From NCBI RefSeq assembly GCF_932526225.1, contig NC_064045.1, positions 5,779,498-5,843,497 of the forward strand: a DNA stretch of 64,000 nt. The letters run 5' to 3'. Each line of letters begins with the position of its first letter. Position 1 is the stretch's first letter. The DNA is from Nematostella vectensis. Lineage: Eukaryota; Cnidaria; Anthozoa; Actiniaria; Edwardsiidae. This document shows positions 12,050 to 29,200 of the stretch, piece by piece. The translations under genes and the position numbers were made by a program. The notes beneath the pieces were generated by a model. The model was given only the letters and a program-made list of their open reading frames with translations, was not told the DNA's origin and made no database searches.

Positions 12050-14323
12050 TGTGTTACTTTAATGAGACACAAAGCAATTGAAAGGCAATGTCCCTCTCTA
12101 CTCTGTAAATATGTGGGCGTTCTTGTGACTTCGTCGCTCTCTTCGGGGACGCGACTGGAGCAAGTTTACACTAATTACAACCAAAAATATAAAGAATTAA
12201 AAAAAGGAAACTTTTTTCATGTTTGTTTTTTAGTTCGTATCTGTGCATTAGATTTGGGCTTCTAAAAGACCACTGATAATCTTGGCGATTTCTTTTATTT
12301 TCTTTGAAGAAGTTACCAGGGTAAAATATCGAAAATATCCCGCTCCAGCTTCTAACAAATTTACTAAATCTTTTTAGAATTATTGTCTCGTCGCTGAAGT
12401 GTTGGGAGAATTGAATGTATGCCTAGTACTGCTTTTGACTGTATTTATTAATCAAATCTTGACAATGATAGAGATGGATACTCGATTTTAACTACAAGAA
12501 TCTCGATTGTGAGATGAACAATATTTCTTGACGTCATGGTATATACTGTCTTAGAAACTATTTGGATAATTTATTGGTAAAAATTAAAGACCTCAATAAT
12601 TAATGATAGCACACTATAGAGCTTGTAGGAAGATCCCGCGGATGGAATAAAAAAGTCGGGAAAATGAATGTACGCGAAGAAAAATAACCAACGATATACC
12701 AAGGTAGGTTTTGGAAACTTTCTCTTTTATTTATTTACTTTCTTATTTATTTATCCTATGTCGTGCGAGCCAACACATTTAACCGTATAACTTATCTGTT
12801 TATCGTTTTAAATTCGGTATGAGGCAACCTTGACTATATTATCCATTACGAAGCCTATGTTGTCATCCTGTTTTTAGCGTAACCCCAGAACTCAGCTTGT
12901 AAACTGCGCTAATTTGAAATTCAGTTGAGTTAAGTTAAACAGAATTTACATTTACCAAAATAAAAGTTGAAACGTTTAATTAAGTTTCTAGCATAGGTTC
13001 CCCATGTTAGATTTGTCTAATAAGCCATATTACACATACCAATAAATCCTCAAAATCAAATATTCAAAAACGTTAGGTAGCATTTAGCTTTAAGTGTAGC
13101 TTATTTTGTAATTTTGTGTCTTGACCAATCAAATTTCAAATGTAAACAAAGGCATTTTTTGCATACTGCATATGCCGTTTATACTTCTTACACAGAGCAT
13201 TAATTAGATCAAATCGGGTAGTCGTAATGCGCATAGTTAATAGGTTACATAATCATGTCTATTCAAAATGGAAACTGCGTAGGCGTAGAACGATATGGGG
13301 GAGGAGGGGAGAAAGATCCTTTCTCAGGTCGGTGCTATGAAAAAAGTAGTTAATATATGGAAGATGCGGGGAGAAAGGAGTCGGTGACGCTATTTTCATT
13401 TTTCCCCGGAGGAACATGCCCCCTTAACCCTCGTAACCCCCCGTAACCTTTAATGGGTAATTATCTGGGTTTATCCATATTCTTCGAGACGCATGGTTAC
13501 ATTCGGCCGTAGAACTGCCATTTGCCATTTGCACTGACAACCTTTTTTGAAATAGGTGTTTGTGAGTAATTTAATCATGAGTGATTGAATAAAAATAAAT
13601 CAATCAAACTGCAATCATTTGAATCTCACTTTGTACGTGACACAAGTACATGACACATCGATTTCATATTTGTTTCATTGCAGTTTCTTGCAGCTCGGCG
13701 GTCGTCCGAGTTCTCTATTCTCCTATTTTAAATTATTCTATAGGGCCTGTATTTACCTAACACTATAGTTTCTATAAAAATGATCACGTATTAGAGCTCT
13801 GCTTTTAGGCAATGCACCTAAATCTATATGAAGCCTTTTACACATAATACGAATGTAAAATGTTACAACAAAGAAAACAAATTTCCTTATAATATTAATA
13901 AGACAATTAAAAATGGAACAAATCTTTGACATTTTTTTTTATAAGAACCTTTCTTATAAGAACGTCCAGCCTGGGATTTCACCAAATTTTAAGAACATGC
14001 TAAGAACATGCCGAGGCTCAGAAAGCAGAATTTCTTTCTTTTTAGTCCTGATGCGTTCAAAAATGCAGAATCAAATTGTGCTCATAGTAACAACCTTATT
14101 ATGGCTATTGATAATTAGTGTAATTCTCTTCCTAATAATTCATTGGGTGTTATATTCTTATATACACTTAAAATTTAAGAACATCGTTGAGAACATATTC
14201 AGCCTTAAAAGGTCCCAAAAAATAAGAACGGCCCAGCCTCAACTGAAAATTAGACGTTCTTATAAAACTCCAAATTCTGACATTCATTGTACGACTTTTT
14301 CCCACAAGAAAGCCCTTATCGAC
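12050..14323. other. Intergenic, no gene seen
   Basis: AT-rich sequence between the PALB2 3' region and the PAN/Apple-pentraxin gene. A dispersed repeat near 13505-13562 resembles 48157-48222 (both contain AACTGCCATT and TTTGCACTGAC). The promoter and 5' UTR of the next gene should lie near 14000-14320, but no specific element can be assigned. Confidence 0.5.
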
Positions 14324-17300
14324 ATGGTGCCTCATTCCTTTATCGCATTCATCCTGGCGACCAGCGTGGTCTCTGTCACCTGTCAATCAAACTCCTCCAC
14401 CCTTGGTTACACGCTCAGTGGGTACGTGTATAAGGCTTTCTCGGCGCCAGATCCCCACGTCTGCTATGAGGCGTGCAAGGGCGAAGAGCCTGGATGTAGA
14501 AGTTTCAACTTCTGGATTGAGAACAGCACGTGCCAGCTAAACAATCAGTCCAGTCTAACGCGACCACAAAACTACAACACCAGCGAGCTATGTATTTACT
14601 TTCACAGTATTTATCGAGGTAAGACGTATTGTAGATTTGGTAAAGATCAGAGGCTCCGAAAATGTAGGTTAGCGCTGACCTAGGGATAAATACGCTACCG
14701 TCTTGACATTTGATTGGATGAAAAGGACATTCATCCATGGGTTAGCGGAACCTGCTTTCTAGGAACCCGGCCCCTGAGAAGCAATATGAGCGCGCTTCTG
14801 TTTGTCATGCGCACAATGGTTTAGACACCTTCCCAATTCAACTAAATCCAGAATTATTTTGAGCTTTTAGAATTTGTTTCACGGTGTGCTCTGACACTCG
14901 TACCATAAAATGAAATGTCAGCATTAGTTGTTCAGAGAGTACGGAGAAGTTTAAACGTTTTTGATACGTAGTGCAATTGAAAAAAAGCTGTAGTGATTCA
15001 ATCAAGGAATAGGACAGATGGAAATAAGAACAACGTTTGCTGAGGGTCTGCGTTATCTCAGCCCGTTTATACCACATTTATTTACTATATAATATGTCAA
15101 ATGTTATACCAGTTATCAGTTCGTATTTACAATAATGTCAAATGTTATCTCTGTTCGTTATGCCACAGTTATTTACTATATGTCGAATGTTACCTGTCTT
15201 CGTACTGTCAATTGTTATTTCAGTTCGCTATGGCAGCGAGTCGTTATCCCCCGCCGAGTCTTGTGCCGAGATACTAAGACAGGAAGACTCTACCGGAAAC
15301 GGGAGGTACTGGATCCAACCCAACGCATCTGAGCCCGCGATTGAGCTTTACTGCAACATGGACAACGGCGGAAGTAAGTCTCCAATTTGCTCATACGTTG
15401 TAGAGTAAGTTGATTAAAGCGGGCGGTTTCTTAATTATGGAGGTATGAAGGGTAAAGGTGCCGAGAGGATCATAGCCTCTAACATAAAGTCAACCACAGC
15501 CTTCTGCTCTGGAAGCTGCGCCACATTGGCATCTCTGGAAGCCTACTGGGGCGACTATCTCCGCGAGCGCTACCAGAGAATCAGTATCTTTTGAAAAACA
15601 TTGAAACAACTTCCTGACTTATCAGGTGGCCCTCAAGGCTTCATCCGCGGACCGCTTCTTTGCGTCTCACAAAAAAAAAAAAAACTCGTCTTTAGCTATG
15701 TTTGCAGACAATACTTAATATTACTATTCCGCGAAAAACATAGACGATTTTTTCGTGCCCTGTATAGTGTCTTTCTGCCCACCCTTTATATAAATGAAAA
15801 ATTATAAACGGTTTTGCTTTTTTTGCCTATGTACAGGAAGCCTGCATGGGGTCCCTACCAGTGCCAAGCCAATTCATTCAGTAACGATGATGTTACAATG
15901 TTCTTTTAACAGATATGAGCTCCTCGTTTGATCTTTTGTTCCCCACTGAAAGAAACCTTAGTAATTACGTCATGATTGATGCAATTGCTCAGCCTTTGGC
16001 GGCATTGACGGTTTGTCTGTGGATAAAGACGACCGAGCTGGTCCTGGTACCCATCTCGTACGCTGCTGGCAGTTACATGAACGCTATCTTGATATTCCTA
16101 GACGAGTCTGGATGGTTACGGTTCGTCGTCAACGATCAAGTCAGGTATCGTAAACACTACTTCGAATAAGAAATGATTCTGATCTTCCAGCCAAAATTTA
16201 CACCTTCCACTGTTTAGTCTTACCCAGTGGTCTTATTCGGTAGTGGGTTGTCCTAATTCGGTTGTGGGATTGTATCGTGGTTTACGTGTATCGTGTTTTT
16301 AATTTTCACAGACAGACAGACATTTTATTTGGAATCGTATAGTAATCAAGTCCGCATTCCTCAGCCCTCGCCCCCGGGGGGGATGGGGTACTCAGCCTAT
16401 GTTTGGGTATAGGAATGCCGCTGGGATTTTTTAAAGACAAAAATTCTGAAAAACCACACCCTGTTTAGGACAACACCCTTGGTTTTAGGACCCTGTTCAG
16501 GACAAATATTCTGAAAAACTATAACCTGTTTTGCACAACACCCTTGATTTTAGGACCCTGTTTAGGACAACACACTCAATTTTAGGACCCTGCTTAGGAC
16601 AAATAAAAATGACACACAATGACAAACTCCAATTACTTAGTCTAGAATAACGCTTGTTTTTATTGTTAGTTTTATTCAAACATAATGTTAGTACTTCTTC
16701 ACCTGGTACTTTATACCTTCACTGTAATGACAATGCCTCTGTAAAACTTAGAGACACAATCACGGATAAGTCCGACACTCTTTAATCTTAGGTGGGAGTG
16801 CATGTTTCAAGAGCTATATCCGGCACAATTACATTTGACTTTGACCTCCCAGCCTGAAATATATACCCTGTTCAGGATAGAGAAGCCTGAAATATATACC
16901 CTGTTTAGGACAGAGAGGCCTGAAATATATACCCTGTTTAGGACAGAGAGACCTGAAATATGTACACTGTTTAGGACAGAGAGGCCTGAAATGTATACCC
17001 TGTTCAGGACAGAGAGGCCTGAAATGTATACCCTGTTTAGGACAGAGATGCCTGAAATGTATACCCTGTTTAGGACAGAGAGGCCTGAAATGTATACCCT
17101 GTTTAGGACAGAGAGGCCTGAAATGTATACCCTGTTTAGGACAGAGGCCTGAAATATATACACTGTTTAGGACAGAGAGACCTGAAATATGTACCCTGTT
17201 CAGGACAGAGAGACCTGAAAAATGTACCCTGTTCAGGACTAAGAGGCCTGAAATAAATACCCTGTTTAGGACAGAGAGGCCTGAAATGTATACCCTGTTT

Positions 17301-18099
17301 AGGACAGAGAGGCCTGAAATATGTACACTGTTTAGGACAGAGGCCTGAAATATATACCCTGTTTAGGACAGAGAGACCTGAAATATGTACCCTGTTCAGG
17401 ACAGAGAGACCTGAAAAATGTACCCTGTTCAGGACAAAGAGGCCTGAAATATATACCCTGTTTAGGACAGAGAGGTAAAAAAACCGTACCCTTTCCAGCG
17501 GCACGTCCCCGTATAGCCCATATAAGGCAGCACCCCCCCCAACCCCCCCGGGCCTTCGCAAACTCCCTATTATTTGATTAAGGAGGTCGGAGGGGCGCGA
17601 ATTCGCTTTCCTTCGACCTTGAACAGAAAGGCCGTATAGTCACCTTCACGTTACTTAGTTTTGTCGCCTTTGTTGTATCACCAGCTTGCAGGGCCCGATT
17701 GCACTCAATGATAACAAGTGGCACCACATTGCCGCCACGTGGTCAAACACAGAAGGTAGCATGGGACTCTACATCGACGGCGCGCTAAAGATCAACAGCA
17801 CAGGACGAGCCGTGGGGAGCACAATCCCTTCCAATGGCAAACTCGTACTTGGCCTGGACAAGGACTCTCCTGGCGGGGACTTTGACATCCGCCAGTCCTT
17901 TGCGGGGGAGCTTGCGCATGTCTACTTGTGGGACACCGCATTAGACAATGCCACGATTGCAGACATGTCGAGGGAATGTAGGGAATTTCCTTACTCGGGT
18001 CACGTGGTTGCATGGATTGATTTTGCAGGCGGTATCTATGGTAACATAACCCGTAGGGATTTGTCCAGGTGCCATTACGATCCACTCTTGTTGCCATGA
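14324..18099 (+). CDS. Secreted PAN/Apple - fibrinogen-like - pentraxin protein
   Basis: Five exons in consistent phase: 14324-14618, 15224-15373, 15443-15583, 15913-16144, 17685-18099, giving about 410 residues. The chosen ATG begins MVPHSFIAFILATSVVSVTC, a typical signal peptide. Residues about 20-98 have a PAN/Apple pattern (CYEACKGEEPGCRSFNFW, then a later Cys pair). Exon 2 reads SCAEILRQEDSTGNGRYWIQ and later ELYCNMDNGG, like the start of fibrinogen-related or collagen C-propeptide domains. Exons 4-5 form a pentraxin/LamG-type fold (TVCLWIKT; NDNKWHHIAATW; LYIDGALK; ELAHVYLWD). Exon 3 is the least certain: its phase fits and it is stop-free, but skipping it also keeps frame. Probably an extracellular recognition or adhesion protein of the kind common in anthozoans; no specific function can be named. 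Confidence 0.84.
16840..17480. repeat. 33-bp minisatellite, about 19 copies
   Basis: Unit CCTGAAATATATACCCTGTT then TAGGACAGAGAGG, within the last intron of the PAN/Apple-pentraxin gene. Degenerate relatives (CCCTGTTTAGGAC) occur upstream at about 16455-16600. Confidence 0.97.
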
Positions 18100-18188
18100 C
18101 GATTCTAGTAACTAAAAGGTTGCAGTGTTCTTGTCTCACCCATATTCTAGTCAATTTACTAAAATTTATAGCCGAACCTTAAATTAAT

Positions 18189-18433
18189 ATGGGACTTCGC
18201 TAAGAGATCACGTGACTGTTTGAGTGGCAAACTAGAGAGCGCTCAAGGTTTTAGTGGCCAAGTAACAACACACATAAAACGCAACTTATGCAGCGCTTTT
18301 TTTCAGAAAGGGTTTAGTTTCATTTTAAGATTATATTTATTCGTCGTTCTCTGGTATGACGGCGCAGTAATTTCTGATTTTGTTTTGAATTCTCCACCCA
18401 AAAAGGTCACGTGATATCTTAGCGCAAGTCCCC
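18189..18433. mobile_element. MITE copy 2 (TIR GGGACTTCGCTAAGAGATCA)
   Basis: The left end GGGACTTCGCTAAGAGATCA continues CGTGAC; the right end is GTCACGTGATATCTTAGCGC then AAGTCCCC. Same family as 6847-7108 and 20374-20571. It lies just downstream of the PAN/Apple-pentraxin stop codon, possibly in its 3' UTR. Confidence 0.85.
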
Positions 18434-18731
18434 AACACAAACAGTTTTTATTGTTAATTAAATGATAAGAAAAGACATTCTAAACAACATCAAAGAATAA
18501 CAAAAGAACCCAAGGTGGCCGACAAAAGGAATTGTTTTTTTTTGTGTCAAATTTCGAGATGTTCCCCAAAGAGAACTTTTGAGATCTTTTGGGATGTTAT
18601 TAAGGACATGATACTCTGTCATTTAAGACCGAAATCATTTGTGTTGTAATCACTTTTAGGTACATAAGATTGACTGGACTTTATACAGTATAATATCATT
18701 TACCCACAATCCTTTGCCCTCTTTGTAAAGC

Positions 18732-19016
18732 TGATACATAGAAACTCACTGAAAGTGGTAAAGCTAACAAAAGGGAGCAAAGGAGAGGTGTTATAAAATG
18801 AACAGTGTAAGGATGAGTATGGTAAGGAATAGATGGTATTTACAAATCAAAATCTAATACAACTATACGCAGATACAGAGAAACTCACAGAAAGTGGTAA
18901 AGCTAACAAAAGGGAGCAAAGAAAAGGTGTTATATAATGAACAGTGTAAGGATAAGTATGGTAAGAAATAGATGGGGTATTTACAAACCAAAAACTAATT
19001 TAACTATACGCAGATA
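18732..19016. repeat. Tandem duplication of about 139 bp (two copies)
   Basis: Both copies contain GAAACTCAC, AAGTGGTAAAGCTAACAAAA, GGTGTTATA and AACTATACGCAGATACA, with small differences. Intergenic, between the PAN/Apple-pentraxin gene and Rac. Confidence 0.9.
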
Positions 19017-19019
19017 CAA

Positions 19020-21388
19020 TATAACACCTATATTTGTCAGAGTTTTCTTTATTATGATTCGAACATACATAAACACCAACTAAGGTTAAAACAATCACTA
19101 TTTCCACTAGATACTATACAAATTTGTGAAAAGATGTTCATACCTGTCAACTCTCCAGTAGGCAGGAGTCTCAAGTTTTTTCAAAATCTCAAGAACCCCC
19201 AAAAATGACAAGCTTCAGAATCTATCATTTTTCAAGAAGAAATTATTCCTCTTTTGGACATAGAAAATGCTAAAAAGCCCAATCTGCAGTTGTTTTATTC
19301 AGGTCAGGAAAGTGACAGGTACAGATGTGCTAAAAAAACTTATATTTTATATAATCCCTTGGAATACATTATAAGTGACAGCTTCAAAGAAACATCAACA
19401 CTGCGTATGTAAAACTGAACCACACCCAAGGCTAGTTTGACCCTAACTCTCTTGGTTATTTAGTAATTCAGAGGTCAAACCGAAGCCCTTTAAAGTATGG
19501 GAGTGTCAAGTTAATCGCAGCAGGATTGACGTGTTTGTAAGTCCTACACTCAGATATAAGTCTACATTTTACAAGCTTTTAATCAGTAAATAAATTAGAA
19601 TGTAGATTAGTAGTGTTAGTCAATGGTCTAGACTTCGTTGTTATTTTGCACTGCTTTAGATCTTGCCTGCAAGATAAGCAAGTTCCTTTAACAAAGAAGC
19701 AAATATAACATTGGTACAGAAAAGTAGTGTTATTAAAGATAACTCTAAGCTTAAATAAATTAAATTTGTTCCAAGAAAATAAATTAAAGGGCAGCTAAGG
19801 CAATTTTGAGTTCATCTATACTAGAGAATTCAATGGACAGAAAGATTGTAATATTACATTACCTTATTAAGAATATTTAGCAAACACAAGCAACGTGCAA
19901 CCAAAGAGGGTCAGTTCCAACTAGAAGATTTCATACAAATTCTTGATCATTTTTAAATAACTATGTGATTTATTGATCTGACACTTTTGTTACTCCCATC
20001 AATAAAACAAATGCCTAAAAGATGGTTTTGCAAATCTACTTTTCACAATTAAGGCCATGTATATTAAATTATCTTCCTTATGAAACAAGCACCCTCTTTT
20101 CATAAGTTTGGATTTGAAACAATTAACCAACACTAAATGCTGACAAAGCAAGAGACCAAAAAGTGTTTCGAAAAAATAAAGATATACACAATACATAATA
20201 TTGGAAGTAAAATGCAATAATTTTCTTAGTTCATTCAGTGGAACCTGTCTAGGCCAGTTACCATAGTAACCTAGATATCAGCACAATTGGTGGCCTAATC
20301 CCCCTAATCACCATTTTTATTACCAGTGAACATAAAGTGAAGCATTGTGAGAAAAACACAAAAAAGCCTTCTACAATAGGCGACATAGACTAAGAAATCA
20401 TGTGATTTTTTGGTGTCAAACTTGAGCCTAGTCTGGTTGTTAAAAACAAAACAACAACACCAAGTCAGAAAGGGCATATTTTCATTTAAATACCTCATAT
20501 TTTCATTGCTCTCTGGTGTGACAGCTATGGCATTTTTGTGTTCATGATTTCTCAGTGCAAGGAGCCTATTATCTAGAAATGTAATGAAGTACTGTATACT
20601 CTACTTCATATAGTGTGTTGCATGCAATAAACTAGGATAGCTCTTTTGAGCTCTAACTTCATGTTACTGGCTTCTCAAACATATAATTTATTTATGTGAC
20701 TTCTTAGTGGAACAATGTTGTTTTGGATCAGTGTTACATCGAAGATCATACCTTTGAAATGGGAATAATTCAGAAATGTGAAGGTTATTGGTAAATATTT
20801 TAACTATTCTAGAGGACATGTGGTGACCTTTCTAGGCATCTTACTTCAGGCTAGCTACAAATCAGGTACCGGAAACATAATATACCAGCAGGGGGTATTG
20901 TATTGTCAGGCTAATACCTCCAAAACAATACTGCTTGAAATGGTACAAAAATATAATCTCATATCAGCCGTTGTAATCATTTTTAACAATTGTATTAAAT
21001 TTGGAAATGTTGCAATAAAAGTATGCTGTAAGCATCATTGTTATCGTCATTATTATCTTAATCATAATACCTTCATAGTAACATCATAATCACCATTTTC
21101 ATCGCCAACATTACCAGCTTTCTCACAATCATCATCACCATCTTCTTCACTATTATTACCATCTTTCTTGCCCCAATTACCATTAGTAACAGCACTACTG
21201 ACCATTATTCACAGCTCAACATACTTCCTGATCTTGTTCTCAAGAACATTGTGCTTACTATACACATTCTCCTTGTCACCATTTTTATGAAAAAGACTGA
21301 CACCATCAAACTCCCCCTAGCATTGGTTGTAACGTTTCCTCTTGGCACCCATTTGAAATATATACCTGCTAAATGGTTCATTCCTAAC
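19020..21388. other. Intergenic / Rac 3' side, no gene seen
   Basis: Low-GC sequence between two tail-to-tail genes; part is probably the Rac 3' UTR (minus strand). Only short, unsupported reading frames are present. MITE copy 3 lies at 20374-20571. A fragment near 19140-19200 (ACCTGTCAACTCTCC) resembles the ends of the element at 32608-32780. Confidence 0.5.
20374..20571. mobile_element. MITE copy 3 (diverged)
   Basis: Ends CAATAGGCGACATAGACTAA and CTCAGTGCAAGGAGCCTATT match the TIRs of copies 1 and 2 with substitutions. The interior CATTGCTCTCTGGTGTGACA aligns with TCGTTCTCTGGTATGACGGC in copy 2. The most decayed of the three copies. Confidence 0.7.
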
Positions 21389-25606
<4,218 letters not shown>

Positions 25607-26235
25607 AGTGCCAAATCCGTCAAAATTCGATCAAAATTTCAACGAACTTCCACAAACTTTAGCTGTCTCTCTCGCCAACGCCTGGAGGAGCGCAATGATC
25701 GCTGGGTATAAATATGATGACTCTGGGGGCGGGTGAAGGGCTGAGAAGAAACTCCCGCCATTTTCTGCACACTGTTTTCTGATTCAATACACCAAAAACT
25801 GGAATTCGACTCTGCCAAATTTTCGTCTTGAAAAAAAATTTCTTCAGGGCAGACTCAAGAAGAAGAAGTCTTATTGAAGACGGAAATTTGGCAGAGTCGA
25901 ATTCCAGTTTTTGATGTTTTGTTATCATTGTTCTGGTACGAGATCGCGACAGTTTTGGCTTTTTGATTCTATCTGTTTTCTGATTCAGATATACTTTGTG
26001 AAATGGAATTTTCACATATGCCAAGTTCTATGACATTCTTCGAAAATAAAATACACTATGGTACAACTTGGACAAATTTATTGAATCATTATTGTTCATT
26101 GTTGCTTTTATCACGGGTATCCTGTATCAGAACTAAAAAGTTTTTATCAGGGGAGGAGGGGTAGTGTTTGTATCCAAGATGGCGGCATTGTTGTCGTTTG
26201 GTTTCTGTTGTCATTGAAAAGACTAAGGAGGGATT
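25607..26235. promoter_or_regulatory. Divergent promoter region between Rac and the 360-aa gene
   Basis: The two start codons face away from each other about 630 bp apart, so this interval must hold both 5' UTRs and promoters. A foldback element (25786-25918) sits inside it. No specific promoter motif can be assigned confidently. Confidence 0.5.
25786..25918. mobile_element. Foldback element, copy B (near-perfect hairpin)
   Basis: The left arm AATACACCAAAAACTGGAAT then TCGACTCTGCCAAATTTTCG is mirrored by the right arm AAATTTGGCAGAGTCGAATT then CCAGTTTTTGATGTTTT. A spacer of about 55 bp contains TTTCTTCAGGGCAGACTC. Same family as 44587-44707 and partial copies at 11969 and 36365. Confidence 0.88.
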
Positions 26236-29200
26236 ATGACATCGAGGAAATGGCCTAGTACACAGGTTAACCAGGATGTTGTAGATATAGCAAGAGGGCT
26301 ATATGAGTCAAGAGGTTGGTATTTCATCGTATCAAATCAGTGAGTTTAGTTTTAGTTGTTCGATCGATGAAAATCGATCCTAACTAATGCTAATAAATGG
26401 ATTCATGTTGGGAAACAATGTCTGTCAACGATCAATCGATGTCAATGATCTTTCCGTGGTTTTCATTACACAGTTATTGTAAGAAGACCCCCATCTGCTG
26501 CTCAGCGTGATGCCTACAGAACATCTTACAGAGGCCCTCCAAAGGTTCCCAACGAAAGGAAAGCTCGACCATTCAGTGCGAAAGCTCGAATATCCACTGA
26601 AAAGGTTGACATTCAGACAGCAGAATCACCATCCCGCCCACCATGGCGTCCCTTTTCTGGTCAGGCTTCTCTCAGTAGAGTATCAGCTCCAAGCAAAGAG
26701 ACAATATTTACTGCTCATTGCACAGAGGAAAAGAATAATATTGAGGAATTCACAGTACCAGATGTGTATAAGAACAGGTACAGTTACATTGTTCGATACA
26801 ATCTCTAAGTATACACATTACAGACTCATACCCAGGATTTTTCTTGTGGGGGGGGGGGGGGGGTCCATTTGGCCACGTACCAGAGTGATCTTATGCTTTT
26901 TAGTTTTTGTCTACAAATAGAACGCCCATTGGGAACCGAAATGGACCTTCGGCTGTTGTGGGTGGTTGCATTCACACCCCCTGCACCCTCCCTGGGTATG
27001 GCCTGCATTATGTTAACAACACATGTGCACTTCTGCATAGGACAATGTTTTTTGCTCATAAAATGGAATATTGTGTTTCAGCATTCTCTTAAAAAAATAT
27101 TTACATGTTTAAAACTATCCAAAATCAGTTTGCTAAGTGTTTCAAAACATTGGAGCTAGGATCAATCTTCAAAAGTGTTCATATATTTTGTAGTTGCATT
27201 ACAATTTTGTGTTTTTATTTTCAAGGACTTTACCAGAGAGCCTGTCTCCACTAAAAAAATGGTTGACAGATGCAGAGGACATTCCTATTACATGGTAAAC
27301 AAACAGTTATGCGATTATATGTATGTTTTAGAGTAAAAAGACTTTTTTGAAATGGGCACTTATTTCAAAGTGTTGTCTTTTTTTAAGTATAGAATTAAAA
27401 AAGTATTTATATTAAGATTCATGCTAGATAGTCAAACATTTTGCAATGGACAATTGATCTGATGGTTAAGAATTAACTCCTAGAATTTCTCCTAGAATCA
27501 CTGCATGTTACGAGTCAATTTGCATGATTACAGGTCCCAGGCGTACTCTCCCGACTCCAACTTTGTCTTCCTACCGTGCTTGAAAATAATGGATAAGGAT
27601 GTTGACAATCTTGCCCCTGTACCTCCCCCGCAGGACTCTATGGCGCCATTACCATTCACTCCAGTAATTACGCCTCCTGTAAGTACCGTTTGGTTCATTC
27701 CTGAGCTGGCCTTGAAACGTTGCTCCCAGTTTAGGGCTGACCCTGTCATGGTTCTGTTGGAGTCCCTTTTATGGGTCCTATCATTTTATGGGTCTATTGG
27801 AGACCCAACTGTAGGTCTGGTGGAGACCCTGCTATGGGTTTAAAGGAGACCCTACTATGGGTCTGCTAGAGACTCTGCTATGGGTCTAGTGGAGACCCTA
27901 CTATGGGTCTAGTGGAGACCCTGCTATGGGTCAAGTGGAGACCCTGCTATGGGTCAAGTGGAGACCCTGCTATGGGTCTAGTGGAGACCCTACTATGGGT
28001 CTGCTAGAGACTCTGTTATGGGTCTAGAGGAGACCCTACTATGGGTCAAGTGGAGACCCTGCTATGGGTCAAGTGGAGACCCTGCTATGGGTCAAGTGGA
28101 GACCCTGCTATGGGTCAAGTGGAGACCCTGCTATGGGTCAAGTGGAGACCCTACTATGGTTCAAGTGGAGACCCTACTATGGGTCAAGTAGAGACCCTGC
28201 TATGGGTCAAGTGGAGACCCTGCTATGGGTCAAGTGGAGACCCTGCTATGGGTCAAGTGGAAACCCTGCTATGGGTCTGGTAGAGACCCTGCTATGGGTC
28301 AAGTGGAGACCCTGCTATGGGTCAAGTGGAGACCCTGCTATGGGTCAAGTGGAGACCCTGCTATGGGTCAAGTGGAGACCCTGCTATGGGTCAAGTGGAG
28401 ACCCTGCTATGGGTCTAGTGGAGACCCTGCTATGGGTCTAGTGGAGACCCTGCTATGGGTCAAGTGGAGACCCTGCTATGGGTCAAGTGGAGACCCTGCT
28501 ATGGGTCAAGTGGAGACCCTGCTATGGGTCAAGTGGAGACCCTGCTATGGGTCTGGTAGAGACCCTGCTATGGGTCTAGTGGAGACCCTGCTATGGGTCT
28601 GGTAGAGACCCTGCTATGGGTCTAGTGGAGACCCTGCTATGGGTCAAGTGGAGACCCTGCTATGGGTCAAGTGGAGACCCTGCTATGGGTCAAGTGGAGA
28701 CCCTGCTATGGGTCTGGTAGAGACCCTGCTATGGGTCTAGTGGAGACCCTGCTATGGGTCTAGTGGAGACCCTGCTATGGGTCTAGTGGAGACCCTGCTA
28801 TGGGTCTGGTAGAGACCCTGCTATGGGTCTAGTGGAGACCCTGCTATGGGTCTGGTAGAGACCCTGCTATGGGTCTAGTGGAGACCCTGCTATGGGTCTA
28901 GTGGAGACCCTGCTATGGGTTTAGTGGAGACTCTGCTATGGGTCTAGTGGAGACCCTGCTATAGGTCAAGTGGAGACCCTGCTATGGGTTTAGTGGAGAC
29001 CCTGCTTTTGGTCTGGTGGGGACCCTGCTATGGGTCTAGAGGAGATCCTACTATGGGTCTGGTAGAGACTCTGCTATGGGTCTGGTGTAGGCCCTGCTAT
29101 GGGTCAAGTGGAGTACCTGCTATGGGTTTAGTGGAGACCCTGCTATTTGTCAAGTGGAGTACCTGCTATGGGTTTAGTGGAGACCCTGCTATTTGTCAAG

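Noticed and set aside
13913-14323. N-terminal extension of the PAN/Apple-pentraxin gene with a hydrophobic segment
   Set aside because: AT-rich composition, and the internal ATG at 14324 gives a textbook signal peptide; the extension is more likely 5' UTR or intergenic.
16802-17561. Open frames on both strands over the 33-bp array
   Set aside because: Tandem-repeat artefact inside an intron.
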